Source: an uncultured Prevotella sp. (GTDB lineage: Bacteria > Bacteroidota > Bacteroidia > Bacteroidales > Bacteroidaceae). From it: a DNA stretch of 64,000 nucleotides. Under the pieces are notes generated by a model. It saw nothing but the letters and a program-made list of their open reading frames with translations. It ran no database searches and was not told the DNA's origin. A program made the position numbers and the translations under genes. Of the stretch, positions 48,915 through 57,731 are shown piece after piece (position 1 is the stretch's first letter; every line of letters begins with the position of its first letter). Where the stretch lies: positions 1-64,000 of the forward strand of contig CAMHLV010000001.1 in assembly GCA_946186115.1 (NCBI GenBank), given 5' to 3'.

Positions 48915-48987
48915 TCACATTTCAACCGTTAAATTCTAACAGCCGTTAAGCATTAGGGTGAAAGTGTTAAATTGCGACAAATATTTA

Positions 48988-49000
48988 TGACATTTTGTCA
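48988..49000. promoter_or_regulatory. Candidate operator TGACAtttTGTCA upstream of htrA-type gene
   Basis: Perfect 5-bp inverted repeat, ~20 bp upstream of the -7 box TATATTTG (49020-49027). Confidence 0.45.
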
Positions 49001-49082
49001 GTATTCCGATTTTTGCCCCTATATTTGCACTCGATTTAAGCAAACAGCATAATATTAACATTAAAAAAAATAGTAAGAAATT

Positions 49083-50555
49083 ATGAGAAAGATTGCAAAC
49101 ACCCTAATGCCCGGTATTCTGATGTTGGTTGTAGCCTTTTCGGCAGCATCATGCAACAAGACACAAGCCGCTCCTGCAGCAGCCGCAGCAGCACCGGGAC
49201 AACCCGTTGATCTGACCTACGCAGCAGAGAAAGCTCTGCCATCAGTAGTTTACATCAAGTCAGTGACCAATTCCAAGACTCAGACAGTGGAGTATAGCGA
49301 CCCGTTTGAGGACTTCTTCTCAGACCCATTCGGAGGTTTCTTCGGACGTGGACAGGGCAACAACAATGGCAAGCGCCAGCGCCAGGTTCAGACTCCTAAG
49401 CGTGCCGCAGCAGGCTCTGGTGTCATTATCTCGGCCGACGGATACATTGTCACCAACAATCACGTGGTGGACGGAGCTGATGAACTGACCGTTACGCTGA
49501 ATGAGAACTCAAAAGAATATTCTGCCCGTATCATCGGTGCAGATGCCACCACCGACCTGGCTCTTATCAAGATTGACGCCAAGAATCTGCCTGCTATAGC
49601 TATCGCCAACTCGGATGATGCTAAGGTAGGTGAATGGGTACTGGCTATCGGCAATCCGCTCGGACTGAATAATACCGTAACAGCAGGTATTGTCTCGGCT
49701 AAGGCCCGCTCTATGGGTCAGGGCGTAAGTTCGATGATTCAGACCGACGCAGCCATCAACCAAGGAAACTCAGGAGGTGCATTGGTCAATACCCGTGGTG
49801 AGCTTATCGGAATCAATGCAATGCTGGCATCTCCCACTGGCTCTAATATCGGTTATGGCTTTGCCATCCCAACTGCTATTATGAATAAGGCTGTTGAAGA
49901 CTTCAAGAAGTATGGCAGTTACCAGCGCGCCATGATTGGTATTCAGGGTGGCAGCGTGAAGGACTATGTCGACGCTATGAAGGATCAGGATAAGGAAGTT
50001 AAAGACTTCGGAACTATGGAAGGTGTGCGTATCGACAAGGTCGTTGACGACGGCGCCGCTGCCGATGCTGACATGCAGTCAGACGACGTAATCACCGAGG
50101 TTGACGGCAAGAAAGTGAAGACCATGGGCGACCTGCAGGCTATCATTGCTCAGAAGCGTCCTGGCGATAAAGTCAACGTGAAGTTCATGCGCAACAAGAA
50201 AGAGAAGAGCGCTACTCTGACTCTGAAGAATGCACAGGGCAACACCAAGGTTGTGAAAGATGCAGACCTTGACGTACTGGGAGGCCAGTTCCGCCAGATT
50301 ACAGACTCTCAGAAGAAGGAATTACAGATAGCCTACGGACTCCAAGTGCTGAAGGTGAGTGGAGGTAAGCTGAAAGAGGCCGGTATTCCTCAAGGCTTCA
50401 TCATCCAGCGTGTCAACGACGAAGCCATCAAGACTATCGACGACCTTGCATCTGCTGTAAAGAAGGCATCGACATCTAAGGAGCCCGTACTCTATATCCA
50501 GGGTATCTTCCCGACAGGAAAGAAAGCATACTACGCTGTTGCCCTTCAAGACTGA
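49083..50555 (+). CDS. Do/HtrA-family periplasmic serine protease with two PDZ domains
   Basis: GSGVIISADGYIVTNNHVVDGADELTV, TDLALIKID, QTDAAINQGNSGGALVN; two C-terminal PDZ-like regions. Confidence 0.93.
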   Translation: MRKIANTLMPGILMLVVAFSAASCNKTQAAPAAAAAAPGQPVDLTYAAEKALPSVVYIKSVTNSKTQTVEYSDPFEDFFSDPFGGFFGRGQGNNNGKRQRQVQTPKRAAAGSGVIISADGYIVTNNHVVDGADELTVTLNENSKEYSARIIGADATTDLALIKIDAKNLPAIAIANSDDAKVGEWVLAIGNPLGLNNTVTAGIVSAKARSMGQGVSSMIQTDAAINQGNSGGALVNTRGELIGINAMLASPTGSNIGYGFAIPTAIMNKAVEDFKKYGSYQRAMIGIQGGSVKDYVDAMKDQDKEVKDFGTMEGVRIDKVVDDGAAADADMQSDDVITEVDGKKVKTMGDLQAIIAQKRPGDKVNVKFMRNKKEKSATLTLKNAQGNTKVVKDADLDVLGGQFRQITDSQKKELQIAYGLQVLKVSGGKLKEAGIPQGFIIQRVNDEAIKTIDDLASAVKKASTSKEPVLYIQGIFPTGKKAYYAVALQD

Positions 50556-50585
50556 TAACAGCCCAGTCGAAAGCATAAACTAAAT

Positions 50586-50628
50586 ACAGGCAGTCACTTC
50601 TGATAATCAAAAGAAAGTGTCTGCCTGT
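50586..50628 (+). terminator. Probable terminator
   Basis: ACAGGCAGtCACTT...AAGTGtCTGCCTGT hairpin between convergent genes; weak T tract. Confidence 0.6.
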
Positions 50629-50661
50629 ATTCTTTGTATAGAGTTGAGATAACTTACAGAT

Positions 50662-51558
50662 TTAATCTGAATAGGCATCTTCACCTATCAACTCGCGAGC
50701 ACCGATGGTCATCTTACGGAGGTCGTAATAAGAACCGTTATATATGTTTAAGTCAACGTAACCCTTAATACCCGGAAGACGGCCAAGGTCTGTATGCTGC
50801 CAGAATTTCCAAGGACCTTTATACTCCACTTTCTCTACATAGTAGTGGGCTATCCAGTAAGGATATTCATCGAAGCATGGGTCGCTGAGATAACGCATCT
50901 TAAACTTGTAGTAAGTATAGATGATAGGTTTCACACCATAATGGCGCTCTACTGTCTTCAGCCATTCCAGAACGCTGTTTTTGAAGTCCTCGTCCGACTG
51001 TGTCTTTGGCTTTTGCTCTACATCGAGTACGGGAGGCAGGTCTCCGTTTTCAAGCTTGACATGACTGATATAGAATGCCGCCTGAGATTTTGCAGTAGAA
51101 CGCATTCCGTAGAAATGATAGGCACCGCGAGTGAAACCATATTCACGGGCTTGGTGGAAATTATCTTCAAAGTTCTCGTCGATTCTCGTTGCTCCCTCCG
51201 TAGCCTTTATCATGACAAAACGGATGGGGAAATCATCTATGGAACCGTTCTCTCGCAATTCCTGCCAGTTGATATCACCCTGATGGTGACTGATGTCAAT
51301 ACCATGAATCTCGTAACCCTGGGGATAGCTGATGTCGCCATATAGCGCCCGGAAGCGGAAACCGAACGGACTGACAAAGAAATAATAGAAAAACCAAACG
51401 TAAGCAGCCACAATAAGTATGCCGCCCAACCACCATGCCCAACTGGGCAAATGCTGGAGCAGGCGAACAAAAACACTCGGACGCCGGCGAGGCACTGGGC
51501 TTGTCCGACGTCCGGATGTTTTTTTATTATGAGTGCGTCGTCGGTTTGCCGGCATCAC
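50662..51558 (-). CDS. Membrane-anchored glycoside hydrolase family 25 (lysozyme)
   Basis: Type II anchor [67 protein letters not shown]. Confidence 0.9.
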   Translation of the reverse strand: MMPANRRRTHNKKTSGRRTSPVPRRRPSVFVRLLQHLPSWAWWLGGILIVAAYVWFFYYFFVSPFGFRFRALYGDISYPQGYEIHGIDISHHQGDINWQELRENGSIDDFPIRFVMIKATEGATRIDENFEDNFHQAREYGFTRGAYHFYGMRSTAKSQAAFYISHVKLENGDLPPVLDVEQKPKTQSDEDFKNSVLEWLKTVERHYGVKPIIYTYYKFKMRYLSDPCFDEYPYWIAHYYVEKVEYKGPWKFWQHTDLGRLPGIKGYVDLNIYNGSYYDLRKMTIGARELIGEDAYSD

Positions 51559-53192
51559 TTAGCTTGCTCGAGAGCCAACGTCTTGGTGGGCTGGTCACAC
51601 ACCTCTGTCGGTCCCCAATACTGAATTGGACCGGGATAGACATAAGCTGTCTCGCGGGCCCAGCGGTCACGCTCCTTGGCGAAAGCCTTGAAGGGGGCAC
51701 CATCAAGCTCGACAAGGGCCTTGCGGATAACAGGCTTCATCTCGCCGTTACGACGTTCCATGTTCATCATCATCGTGATGGGTACACCACCGGCAATCCA
51801 CTGGTCGGCAGGAGCCGTCGTATTCTTGACGATAGCCATGTAGCCAGTCTTGCCGTTGGCAATAAGCTGGGCTGCAGAGGTACCAAGGGCATAGCAGTAG
51901 TCAGCATCGTAATTTGAAGGAGCAGCGCAGCGTCCCTCGTAGCCGAAGAAGTGGTGCAGGGCAGCGAACTTGCCGCTGTACTTACCAACCTTCTTGCGGC
52001 GCTCCAGTTTCTGGGCAACCATCGTAGAGAGCAGCTTCTCGGTCTCGATGAGCGATACCTGCACATTTCCGTGGGGGTCACGGTCCAGGGCCAGCTGACG
52101 GGCTACGTTAGTGGGCAGAGAATTGAACACTTCAAGGTTGCTGTCGCTCAAGTGGCTCTTGGCAAAGTCTATCATCTCGTGACGACCCAGATTCTTGGCC
52201 TCGGGCTGTGCCAGCACGTCGTTCAGCTGAGCTATGAGCTTCTTGATGGCGGGAATAAACTCGATAAGTCCCTCTGGGATAATAATGGTACCGAAGTTGT
52301 TGCCGTCCAATGCACGCTGGCAGACCACATTGGCAATATATGTCACGATGTCGTCAAGGCTTTGGTTCTTGGCCTCCACCTCCTCGCTGACGAGGCAGAT
52401 ATTGGGTTGTGTCTGCAGAGCGCACTCCAGGGCGATATGGCTAGCCGAGCGGCCCATCACCTTGATGAAGTGCCAGTATTTGCGGGCAGAGTTACAGTCG
52501 CGCTCAATGTTACCAATCAGTTCTGAATAGGTCTTACATGCAGTATCAAAACCGAACGAAGTCTCGATCTGTTCGTTCTTCAAGTCGCCGTCGATGGTCT
52601 TGGGGCAACCAATCACCTGAACGCCGTAGTTCTTGGCGGCATAGTACTCAGCCAGCACACAGGCATTGGTATTCGAGTCGTCACCACCAATGATAACGAT
52701 GGCCTTGATGTCGAGCTTGCGGATAATTTCCAGACCCTTCTCAAACTGCTCCACCTTCTCCAGTTTCGTACGGCCAGAGCCAATCATATCGAAGCCACCA
52801 GTATTGCGGTACTCGTCGATAATCTCAGGAGTCAGTTCCATGTAGTTGTGGTCAACAAGTCCGCCAGGACCGAGAATGAAGCCGTAGAGACGGTTCTCAG
52901 GATTCAGCTTCTTAATTTGGTCGAACAGACCGGTAATGACATTGTGACCACCAGGAGCCTGACCACCGCTGAGGATGATACCAACGTTCATCTTCGACGT
53001 GTTGGCCTCAGTAGCAGGTTCAAACTCTACCACGGGCATACCGTAGGTGTTGGGGAACAACTTTTTGATTTCCTCTTGATCGCCTACACTCTGAGTGGCG
53101 GCACATTCCTTGACTTTGACTGCAGCCTGAAGAGCTTTTGGCAACTTAGGCTGATAAGCAGCTCTTGCTTTCTGCAATGCACTTTTTTCCAT
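51555..53192 (-). CDS. pfp: Diphosphate--fructose-6-phosphate 1-phosphotransferase (PPi-PFK)
   Basis: [59 protein letters not shown]. Start refined to 53192. Confidence 0.94.
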   Translation of the reverse strand: MEKSALQKARAAYQPKLPKALQAAVKVKECAATQSVGDQEEIKKLFPNTYGMPVVEFEPATEANTSKMNVGIILSGGQAPGGHNVITGLFDQIKKLNPENRLYGFILGPGGLVDHNYMELTPEIIDEYRNTGGFDMIGSGRTKLEKVEQFEKGLEIIRKLDIKAIVIIGGDDSNTNACVLAEYYAAKNYGVQVIGCPKTIDGDLKNEQIETSFGFDTACKTYSELIGNIERDCNSARKYWHFIKVMGRSASHIALECALQTQPNICLVSEEVEAKNQSLDDIVTYIANVVCQRALDGNNFGTIIIPEGLIEFIPAIKKLIAQLNDVLAQPEAKNLGRHEMIDFAKSHLSDSNLEVFNSLPTNVARQLALDRDPHGNVQVSLIETEKLLSTMVAQKLERRKKVGKYSGKFAALHHFFGYEGRCAAPSNYDADYCYALGTSAAQLIANGKTGYMAIVKNTTAPADQWIAGGVPITMMMNMERRNGEMKPVIRKALVELDGAPFKAFAKERDRWARETAYVYPGPIQYWGPTEVCDQPTKTLALEQAK

Positions 53193-53225
53193 TGTTTTTA
53201 AACTTATTATTTGATGAATAATTGA

Positions 53226-53310
53226 ATTTGGATGCAAAGTTACAAAAAAATGAGCGCAGAACAAAAAGAATTAATTCTTTTTTTATGCCGAATGCAAGTA
53301 ACTTCGCCAT
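53226..53310 (-). repeat. ~85-bp promoter-bearing dispersed repeat, copy 2
   Basis: Minus strand: atggcgaagttacttgcattcggcataaaaaaagaattaattctttttgttctgcgctcatttttttgtaactttgcatccaaat; ends in -7 box TAACTTTG. Confidence 0.85.
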
Positions 53311-53583
53311 TTCTATGGCAAAGTGACAAAAAAATGAGAGAAAATCCAATTATATTTGGGCTTTTCCGAATTCAAAGTAACTTCGGCGAAGCTTAAGTCA
53401 TTGTAAAGCCCTTTGTTCTTTTAATTAAAAAATCTCAAGACTAAATATCTTCCTATAACTATTTCCAAGCAAGAAATGTACTTTTTAAGATTTTTTGTAT
53501 CGAAAGTTATTGCAGTATGAAATAAAATGCTTATCTTTGACGATTGAAACGTATAAACTTATTAAAAACAAGGAGGACTATTT

Positions 53584-53853
53584 ATGGCAAACAAGAGAAC
53601 ATTGAAGAAAAGTATCAACCTGATTTGTGAGGAACTTTTTGCAAACTGTGTGGCAGCATCACTCTATGGCAACAATGTGAATGATGAAAATGCAGATGCA
53701 CTGCTCTATAGCATTGTTAAGATGCAGAGCGACTATACATCCCGTATATGTCATCCCGAACCAGGAATGCCTGCATCACTGTATTTCCGTGACCTGCGTG
53801 AGCAGTTTACTGCACAGGTAAGCGAGATAATCGACCAGATATGCAATATGTGA
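53584..53853 (+). CDS. Small conserved hypothetical protein (89 aa)
   Basis: ORF preceded by AAGGAGG (53570-53576) and a -7 box tatctttg; no larger overlapping ORF. Confidence 0.75.
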   Translation: MANKRTLKKSINLICEELFANCVAASLYGNNVNDENADALLYSIVKMQSDYTSRICHPEPGMPASLYFRDLREQFTAQVSEIIDQICNM

Positions 53854-53890
53854 TATTTGAAGATTTAGTTTATTGAATAGAATTAATGAT

Positions 53891-54445
53891 ATGTTGAAAA
53901 AATTAGCCCGTTGGCTGTTATACAAACAAATGGGGTGGACGATAGAAGTGACTGAAGACCACCCCGACAAATTTATTATCTGTCTGGCTCCACACACCAG
54001 CAACTGGGATTTTCTGATAGGACAACTTTACAGCAAGGCAGAGGGGCTCAAGAGTAACTTCTTGATGAAAAAGGAATGGTTTTTCTGGCCGCTTGGCCCC
54101 ATATTCCGCAATATGGGTGGTATTCCCGTATGGCGTAGCAAACATACAAGCATGACCGACAATCTGGCTGAGACAGCACGTAAGCAACAGACCTTCATGC
54201 TGTGCATCACTCCCGAGGGCACTCGCTCGGCCAACCCAGAGTGGAAAAAGGGTTTCTACTTTATTGCACAAAAAGCCGGCATCCCTATCCTACTCTATGG
54301 AATAGACTATGAGAAGCGGTTAATAAGATGCACAAAAACCATCATACCCAACGGGGATGTGGATAGTCAGATACGAGAAATAAAAATGTATTTCAAGGAT
54401 TTCAAGGGAAAGAAGCCCGCGAATTTCACAATAGGCGAAATATAA
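53891..54445 (+). CDS. Lysophospholipid acyltransferase family protein
   Basis: ICLAPHTSNWDFLIG (HxxxxD-like), GGIPVWRSKH, CITPEGTRSANPEWKKGFYFIA. Confidence 0.88.
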   Translation: MLKKLARWLLYKQMGWTIEVTEDHPDKFIICLAPHTSNWDFLIGQLYSKAEGLKSNFLMKKEWFFWPLGPIFRNMGGIPVWRSKHTSMTDNLAETARKQQTFMLCITPEGTRSANPEWKKGFYFIAQKAGIPILLYGIDYEKRLIRCTKTIIPNGDVDSQIREIKMYFKDFKGKKPANFTIGEI

Positions 54446-54451
54446 GAAAAG

Positions 54452-57349
54452 ATGCGACGCTTCATCCTGATATTTATTCTATCCTTCTTCACAATCTGCT
54501 CTACCGGCTCCTTTGCCCAGACGGCCAAGGACGAGAAGAAAATGGTGGAACAGCTACAGAAGTACTTTAATAAATACAAGCCAAAAGGGACACGCCTTAC
54601 TCAGCAGCCCCAAATGCTTTCGTATAGGTTAGACAATACCAAACGCACTCTGGTAATAACTGCCGACGAGTTCTTCGCTGCTCAGGAATTCACACCTGAG
54701 ATAACCGCTCATATATATAAAAAGGTTAAAGGAGAGCTGCCTAAGGTATATCGTGACTATCAGATAACTATTATGACCAATGGTATGGCCATCGACGAGT
54801 TGATACCTAATCGTCTGTCGCAGAACGCAGACAAATCAAGGCTTTGGGGCGACATTGACTATGATGGTGAGCCGTGGGTGAAAAACATTTCAAATCCAGC
54901 AAAGGTCACACACGGCCTGCAAAACAGACATCTGGCTCTTTGGGCCAGTCACGGACGATACTATGACCAGAAAAAAGGATACTGGCAATGGCAGCGTCCT
55001 AATCTCTTCGGTACTACCGAGGACCTGTTTACACAGACTATTGTCGTACCCTATCTTATCCCTATGCTGGAAAATGCCGGCGCCGTAGTCTTCACCCCAC
55101 GTGAACGAGACTGGCAGACGGAAGAGATAATAGTTGATAATGACGGTTCAAAACGAAACTATATTGAGGTGACTTCTCACGGAAAGTGGCAGAGAGCTCC
55201 TCATCCAGGCTTTGCAATGCATGGTGGCCCATATAAAGACAATGAGAATCCCTTTGAGGCCGGCACTGTGAGAATGGTTAAGACCACTGGCAGCAAATCA
55301 CGCTACTCACTTGCCACATATCAGCCTGACTTCCGTAAGGCGGGGAGATATGCCGTCTATGTCAGCTATCAGACCCTGCCCAACAGCATCGACGATGCGT
55401 TATACACGGTATGGCACCGTGGCGAACGCACACAATTCAGAGTAAACCAGCAGATGGGCGGAGGAACATGGGTATATCTTGGTACTTTCGACTTCGATGC
55501 AGGATATAGCGAGTTCAACCGCGTTACTCTGTCAAACCAAAGCAGTAACAGCGGTGTAGTTACTACTGATGCCGTCAGATTCGGAGGAGGCATTGGAAAC
55601 ATTCAGCGCTTCGGACAAACAAGCGGAATGCCAAGAGCAATAGAGGGAGCAAGATACTATGCACAGTGGGCTGGCATGCCATACTTTGTATATAGCAGCA
55701 AGGACGGTAAAGATGACTATGGCGATGATATCAATGCACGCTCTAACATGGTTAACCTGCTGGGAGGGGGCTCGTGCTTTATGCCCAACATTGAAGGTAG
55801 AAAGGTGCCTATAGAATTATCATTGGCAATACACAGCGATGCCGGTTATGCAAAAGACGGAGTAGGACTTATCGGATCATTGGCAATATGTACTACCAAT
55901 ACCAACGGCGGAAAACTCAATAGTGGCATTTCAAGAATGGCATCACGCGATTTGGCTGATGCTCTGCTATCAAATGAGATTCTCGACGTAAAATACAAAT
56001 ACGGTAAATGGAACCGTCGTGAACTGTTCGACCGCAACTACTCTGAGACCCGACTGCCTGAAGTTCCGAGTGCTATACTTGAGACCATGTCTCATCAGAA
56101 TTTCCCTGATATGCGCTATGGACAAGACCCCAACTTCAGATTCACGCTTGCACGTTCGATATACAAAACAATATTGCGATACGTCAACGACCAGCATGGC
56201 ACACCATATATCGTGAGCCCAATGACTCCTAACAACCTACGAATTGAGTTTATCGACAAGAATAAGGTGCGATTTAGCTGGAATGCCGTTAACGACCCAC
56301 AGGAACCCACATCAAAGCCTACAGGCTATGTACTATATACCGCTATCGGCGATGCAGACTTCGACAACGGCACATATATTCGCTCCAAGAACAACTGCGA
56401 TATTGAGCTGGAGCCTGGACTGCTGTATCATTTTAAGGTGGCAGCAGTTAACAGAGGTGGCAGCAGTTTCCCGTCAGAAGTGATGTCGGCACTCTACACC
56501 CCTAATGCCACCAAGACAATTCTTGTGGTCAATGGTTTTCATAGGGTATCATCGCCAGCCATCAGAAACACTGTCAACGAACAGGGATTCGACCTTGACG
56601 AAGACCCCGGAGTAACACATGGTCCGACACTCGGATGGGCTGGACGTCAGACCAACTTCGACCGCAAGCAGATGGGTATCGAAGGAGGCGGACTTGGTTA
56701 TTGCGGCGACGAACTTGCCGGCCATCTGATTGCAGGCAATGACTTCGACTATGTAATGACTCACGCCAAAGCTATTATGACAGCAGGCAAATACAATTTG
56801 GTAAGCTGCTCGTCAGAGGCACTGGAGACAGCCAAGTCAAGTCTGTCACGCTATGCAATGATAGACCTCATCCTCGGCTTGGAGCGCGACGATGGTCACA
56901 GCCTTAATTACTACAAGACATTCACATCGACAATGCAGCATATACTGCAGGCATATACTATGAGGGGCGGAGCATTGATGGTGAGCGGTGCATATACTGG
57001 CAGCGACATGATGGCAGAAGCCGAGCAGCGCTTTCTGGCTAACGTCCTGAAGTGCCGATTTGCCGGCAAGAGTATGACTACAAGCAACATTGTGACAGGA
57101 ATGGGCACTAACATGCAATATTGGAAACAACTGAACAGCAGCCACTATGCTGCCACTTCTTCAGATATACTACAGCCGGTAAAACCTGCTTACACCGCTA
57201 TGCAGTATGCCGACGGACAAGATGCTGCCATCGCCTGCAAGGCTTCTGGTGCCCGACTGTTTATCATGGGATTCCCCTTTGAATGCATTCAAGGAGAGCA
57301 AAAGCAGGGGGCTATTATGCGCGGAATATTAAATTACCTTTTATATTAA
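54452..57349 (+). CDS. Secreted amidase_3-like/golvesin/FN3 multidomain protein (often annotated xanthan lyase)
   Basis: Golvesin-like AGRYAVYVSYQTLPNSIDDALYTVWHRGERTQFRVNQQMGGGTWVYLGTFDFDAG, then ELSLAIHSDAGY and AILETMSHQNFPDMRYGQDPNFRF, then FN3-like region. Confidence 0.8.
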   Translation: MRRFILIFILSFFTICSTGSFAQTAKDEKKMVEQLQKYFNKYKPKGTRLTQQPQMLSYRLDNTKRTLVITADEFFAAQEFTPEITAHIYKKVKGELPKVYRDYQITIMTNGMAIDELIPNRLSQNADKSRLWGDIDYDGEPWVKNISNPAKVTHGLQNRHLALWASHGRYYDQKKGYWQWQRPNLFGTTEDLFTQTIVVPYLIPMLENAGAVVFTPRERDWQTEEIIVDNDGSKRNYIEVTSHGKWQRAPHPGFAMHGGPYKDNENPFEAGTVRMVKTTGSKSRYSLATYQPDFRKAGRYAVYVSYQTLPNSIDDALYTVWHRGERTQFRVNQQMGGGTWVYLGTFDFDAGYSEFNRVTLSNQSSNSGVVTTDAVRFGGGIGNIQRFGQTSGMPRAIEGARYYAQWAGMPYFVYSSKDGKDDYGDDINARSNMVNLLGGGSCFMPNIEGRKVPIELSLAIHSDAGYAKDGVGLIGSLAICTTNTNGGKLNSGISRMASRDLADALLSNEILDVKYKYGKWNRRELFDRNYSETRLPEVPSAILETMSHQNFPDMRYGQDPNFRFTLARSIYKTILRYVNDQHGTPYIVSPMTPNNLRIEFIDKNKVRFSWNAVNDPQEPTSKPTGYVLYTAIGDADFDNGTYIRSKNNCDIELEPGLLYHFKVAAVNRGGSSFPSEVMSALYTPNATKTILVVNGFHRVSSPAIRNTVNEQGFDLDEDPGVTHGPTLGWAGRQTNFDRKQMGIEGGGLGYCGDELAGHLIAGNDFDYVMTHAKAIMTAGKYNLVSCSSEALETAKSSLSRYAMIDLILGLERDDGHSLNYYKTFTSTMQHILQAYTMRGGALMVSGAYTGSDMMAEAEQRFLANVLKCRFAGKSMTTSNIVTGMGTNMQYWKQLNSSHYAATSSDILQPVKPAYTAMQYADGQDAAIACKASGARLFIMGFPFECIQGEQKQGAIMRGILNYLLY

Positions 57350-57361
57350 ATCCTTAAAACT

Positions 57362-57709
57362 ATGTACAGAATTCAAACTAATTCCAGCGGTACAAGAAGT
57401 ATCGAAATCAGCGAAGAACACCTTCAAACCATTGAAGACTACAAATTCTTCCGTGACCTTATTGACTCTAACGGCTACGTTGACGAGCAGGTGCTCGACA
57501 AGCTGAAGCTAAACATCCGTTCTATGCTTGAATCTGAGGCAGGCAAGGACAAGAGACTACTCGACCTGTGCCTCGATGTCATCTATCATCCAAACATGAA
57601 GGCATACGGACTGCAACAGCTTGTATTGCTCTACATCAATTGGAAGAGCAAAGGCAACGATAATCTTGGTATGACCTCACGGGCTTATCAAGGAACACCG
57701 TTCAATTAA
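57362..57709 (+). CDS. Conserved hypothetical protein (115 aa)
   Basis: Clean ORF between adjacent plus-strand genes; 12-bp gap to the upstream gene. Confidence 0.7.
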   Translation: MYRIQTNSSGTRSIEISEEHLQTIEDYKFFRDLIDSNGYVDEQVLDKLKLNIRSMLESEAGKDKRLLDLCLDVIYHPNMKAYGLQQLVLLYINWKSKGNDNLGMTSRAYQGTPFN

Positions 57710-57731
57710 TGAAATCATGAATTAGGAACTT

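Noticed and set aside
51951-52526. 191-aa plus-strand ORF
   Set aside because: Antisense to pfp catalytic region.
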